Origin: Bacteroidales bacterium UBA2714
GTDB lineage: Bacteria > Bacteroidota > Bacteroidia > Bacteroidales > P3
Direction of reading: 5' to 3'
DNA length: 13,186 bases
Assembly (NCBI GenBank): GCA_002354035.1
Contig: DEKU01000038.1
Span: 1 to 13,186 of the forward strand
The position numbers and the translations under genes are program-made. The notes under the pieces were generated by a model. It saw only the letters and a program-made list of their open reading frames with translations, searched no databases and was not told the DNA's origin. Position 1 is the first letter of the stretch. Every line of letters starts with the position of its first letter. Positions 12,882-13,186 of the stretch are shown in pieces.

Positions 12882-13186
12882 ATGCCAAGATCAGTAAACG
12901 CTGTAGCTTCCAGAGCTCGCAGAAAGAAAATCCTCAATCGCACCAAAGGTTATTGGGGCAGAGGTAAAAACGTATGGACCGTTGCCAAGAACAAATGGGA
13001 AAAAGGTCAAACCTACGCATACCGCGACAGAAAGAACAAGAAGAGAGAGTTCCGCGCCCTGTGGATTAACCGTATCAACGCCGGTTGCCGCATCAACGGT
13101 ATCTCCTATTCTGTATTTATGGGCGAATTGCACAAGAACAACATCGAACTGAACCGCAAAGTTCTCGCCGACCTGGCCATGAACAA
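12882..13186 (+). CDS. rplT: 50S ribosomal protein bL20 (3' end cut by window)
   Basis: From the ATG at 12882 the frame stays open to the end of the window (101 complete codons). The product begins MPRSVNAVASRARRKKIL, then KGYWGRGKNVWTVAKN, YAYRDRKNKKREFRALWINRINA and LNRKVLADLAMN, the classic bL20 sequence that binds 23S rRNA early in 50S assembly. The family is about 115-117 residues, so roughly 15 residues and the stop lie beyond the window. bL20 is the known autoregulator of this operon in E. coli and B. subtilis. Confidence 0.98.
   Translation, partial: MPRSVNAVASRARRKKILNRTKGYWGRGKNVWTVAKNKWEKGQTYAYRDRKNKKREFRALWINRINAGCRINGISYSVFMGELHKNNIELNRKVLADLAMN

Overview
The window looks like chromosomal DNA of a Bacteroidales (Bacteroidota) bacterium. 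Several gene starts are preceded by the Bacteroidota-type -7 box TAnnTTTG (e.g. TATCTTTG at 191 and 4281, TAATTTTG at 9561, TATTTTTG at 11797). Almost no start codon has a Shine-Dalgarno sequence. The protein repertoire also fits: a fimbrillin-like lipoprotein, a BspA-type leucine-rich repeat protein with a type IX secretion (T9SS) sorting tail, and lipoproteins with CNKE/CGN-type mature ends. The T9SS cargo argues for a T9SS-bearing lineage rather than gut Bacteroides proper. I do not assign a genus.

Layout. (1) 1-227: end of an upstream unit (terminator), a diverged second copy of its hairpin, a short palindrome and a promoter. (2) 228-4208 (+): a 724-residue membrane protein of unknown function with one canonical EF-hand, then aspS (aspartyl-tRNA synthetase, discriminating-type residues). 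(3) 4260-5810 (+): a strong promoter, a leader with two very short ORFs coupled by a TAATG overlap, a fimbrillin-like surface lipoprotein with highly biased codons, and a clear terminator. (4) 5811-6354: about 540 bp without a convincing gene, containing a possible three-way-junction RNA fold and an orphan open frame. (5) 9466-6452 (-): a tight three-gene unit made of a small lipoprotein, an NTP_transf_5-like nucleotidyltransferase and the BspA-like T9SS protein. (6) 9480-9583: a divergent promoter region. (7) 9584-11712 (+): a LysE-type exporter with a His-rich tail, a short nitroreductase and a COG0731-type radical SAM enzyme, spaced by 1 and 13 nt. (8) 11797-13186 (+): the infC-rpmI-rplT translation operon, with a structured leader; rplT runs off the window end.

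The observations most worth a second look are these. infC has no ATG, GTG, TTG or CTG in the only stretch where it can start, yet it has the only clear Shine-Dalgarno sequence in the window, and two strong hairpins lie in its leader. The small-ORF pair ahead of the lipoprotein and the possible structured RNA near 5859-5949 come next. I found no CRISPR array, tRNA, rRNA, intact mobile element or complete novel defence system.
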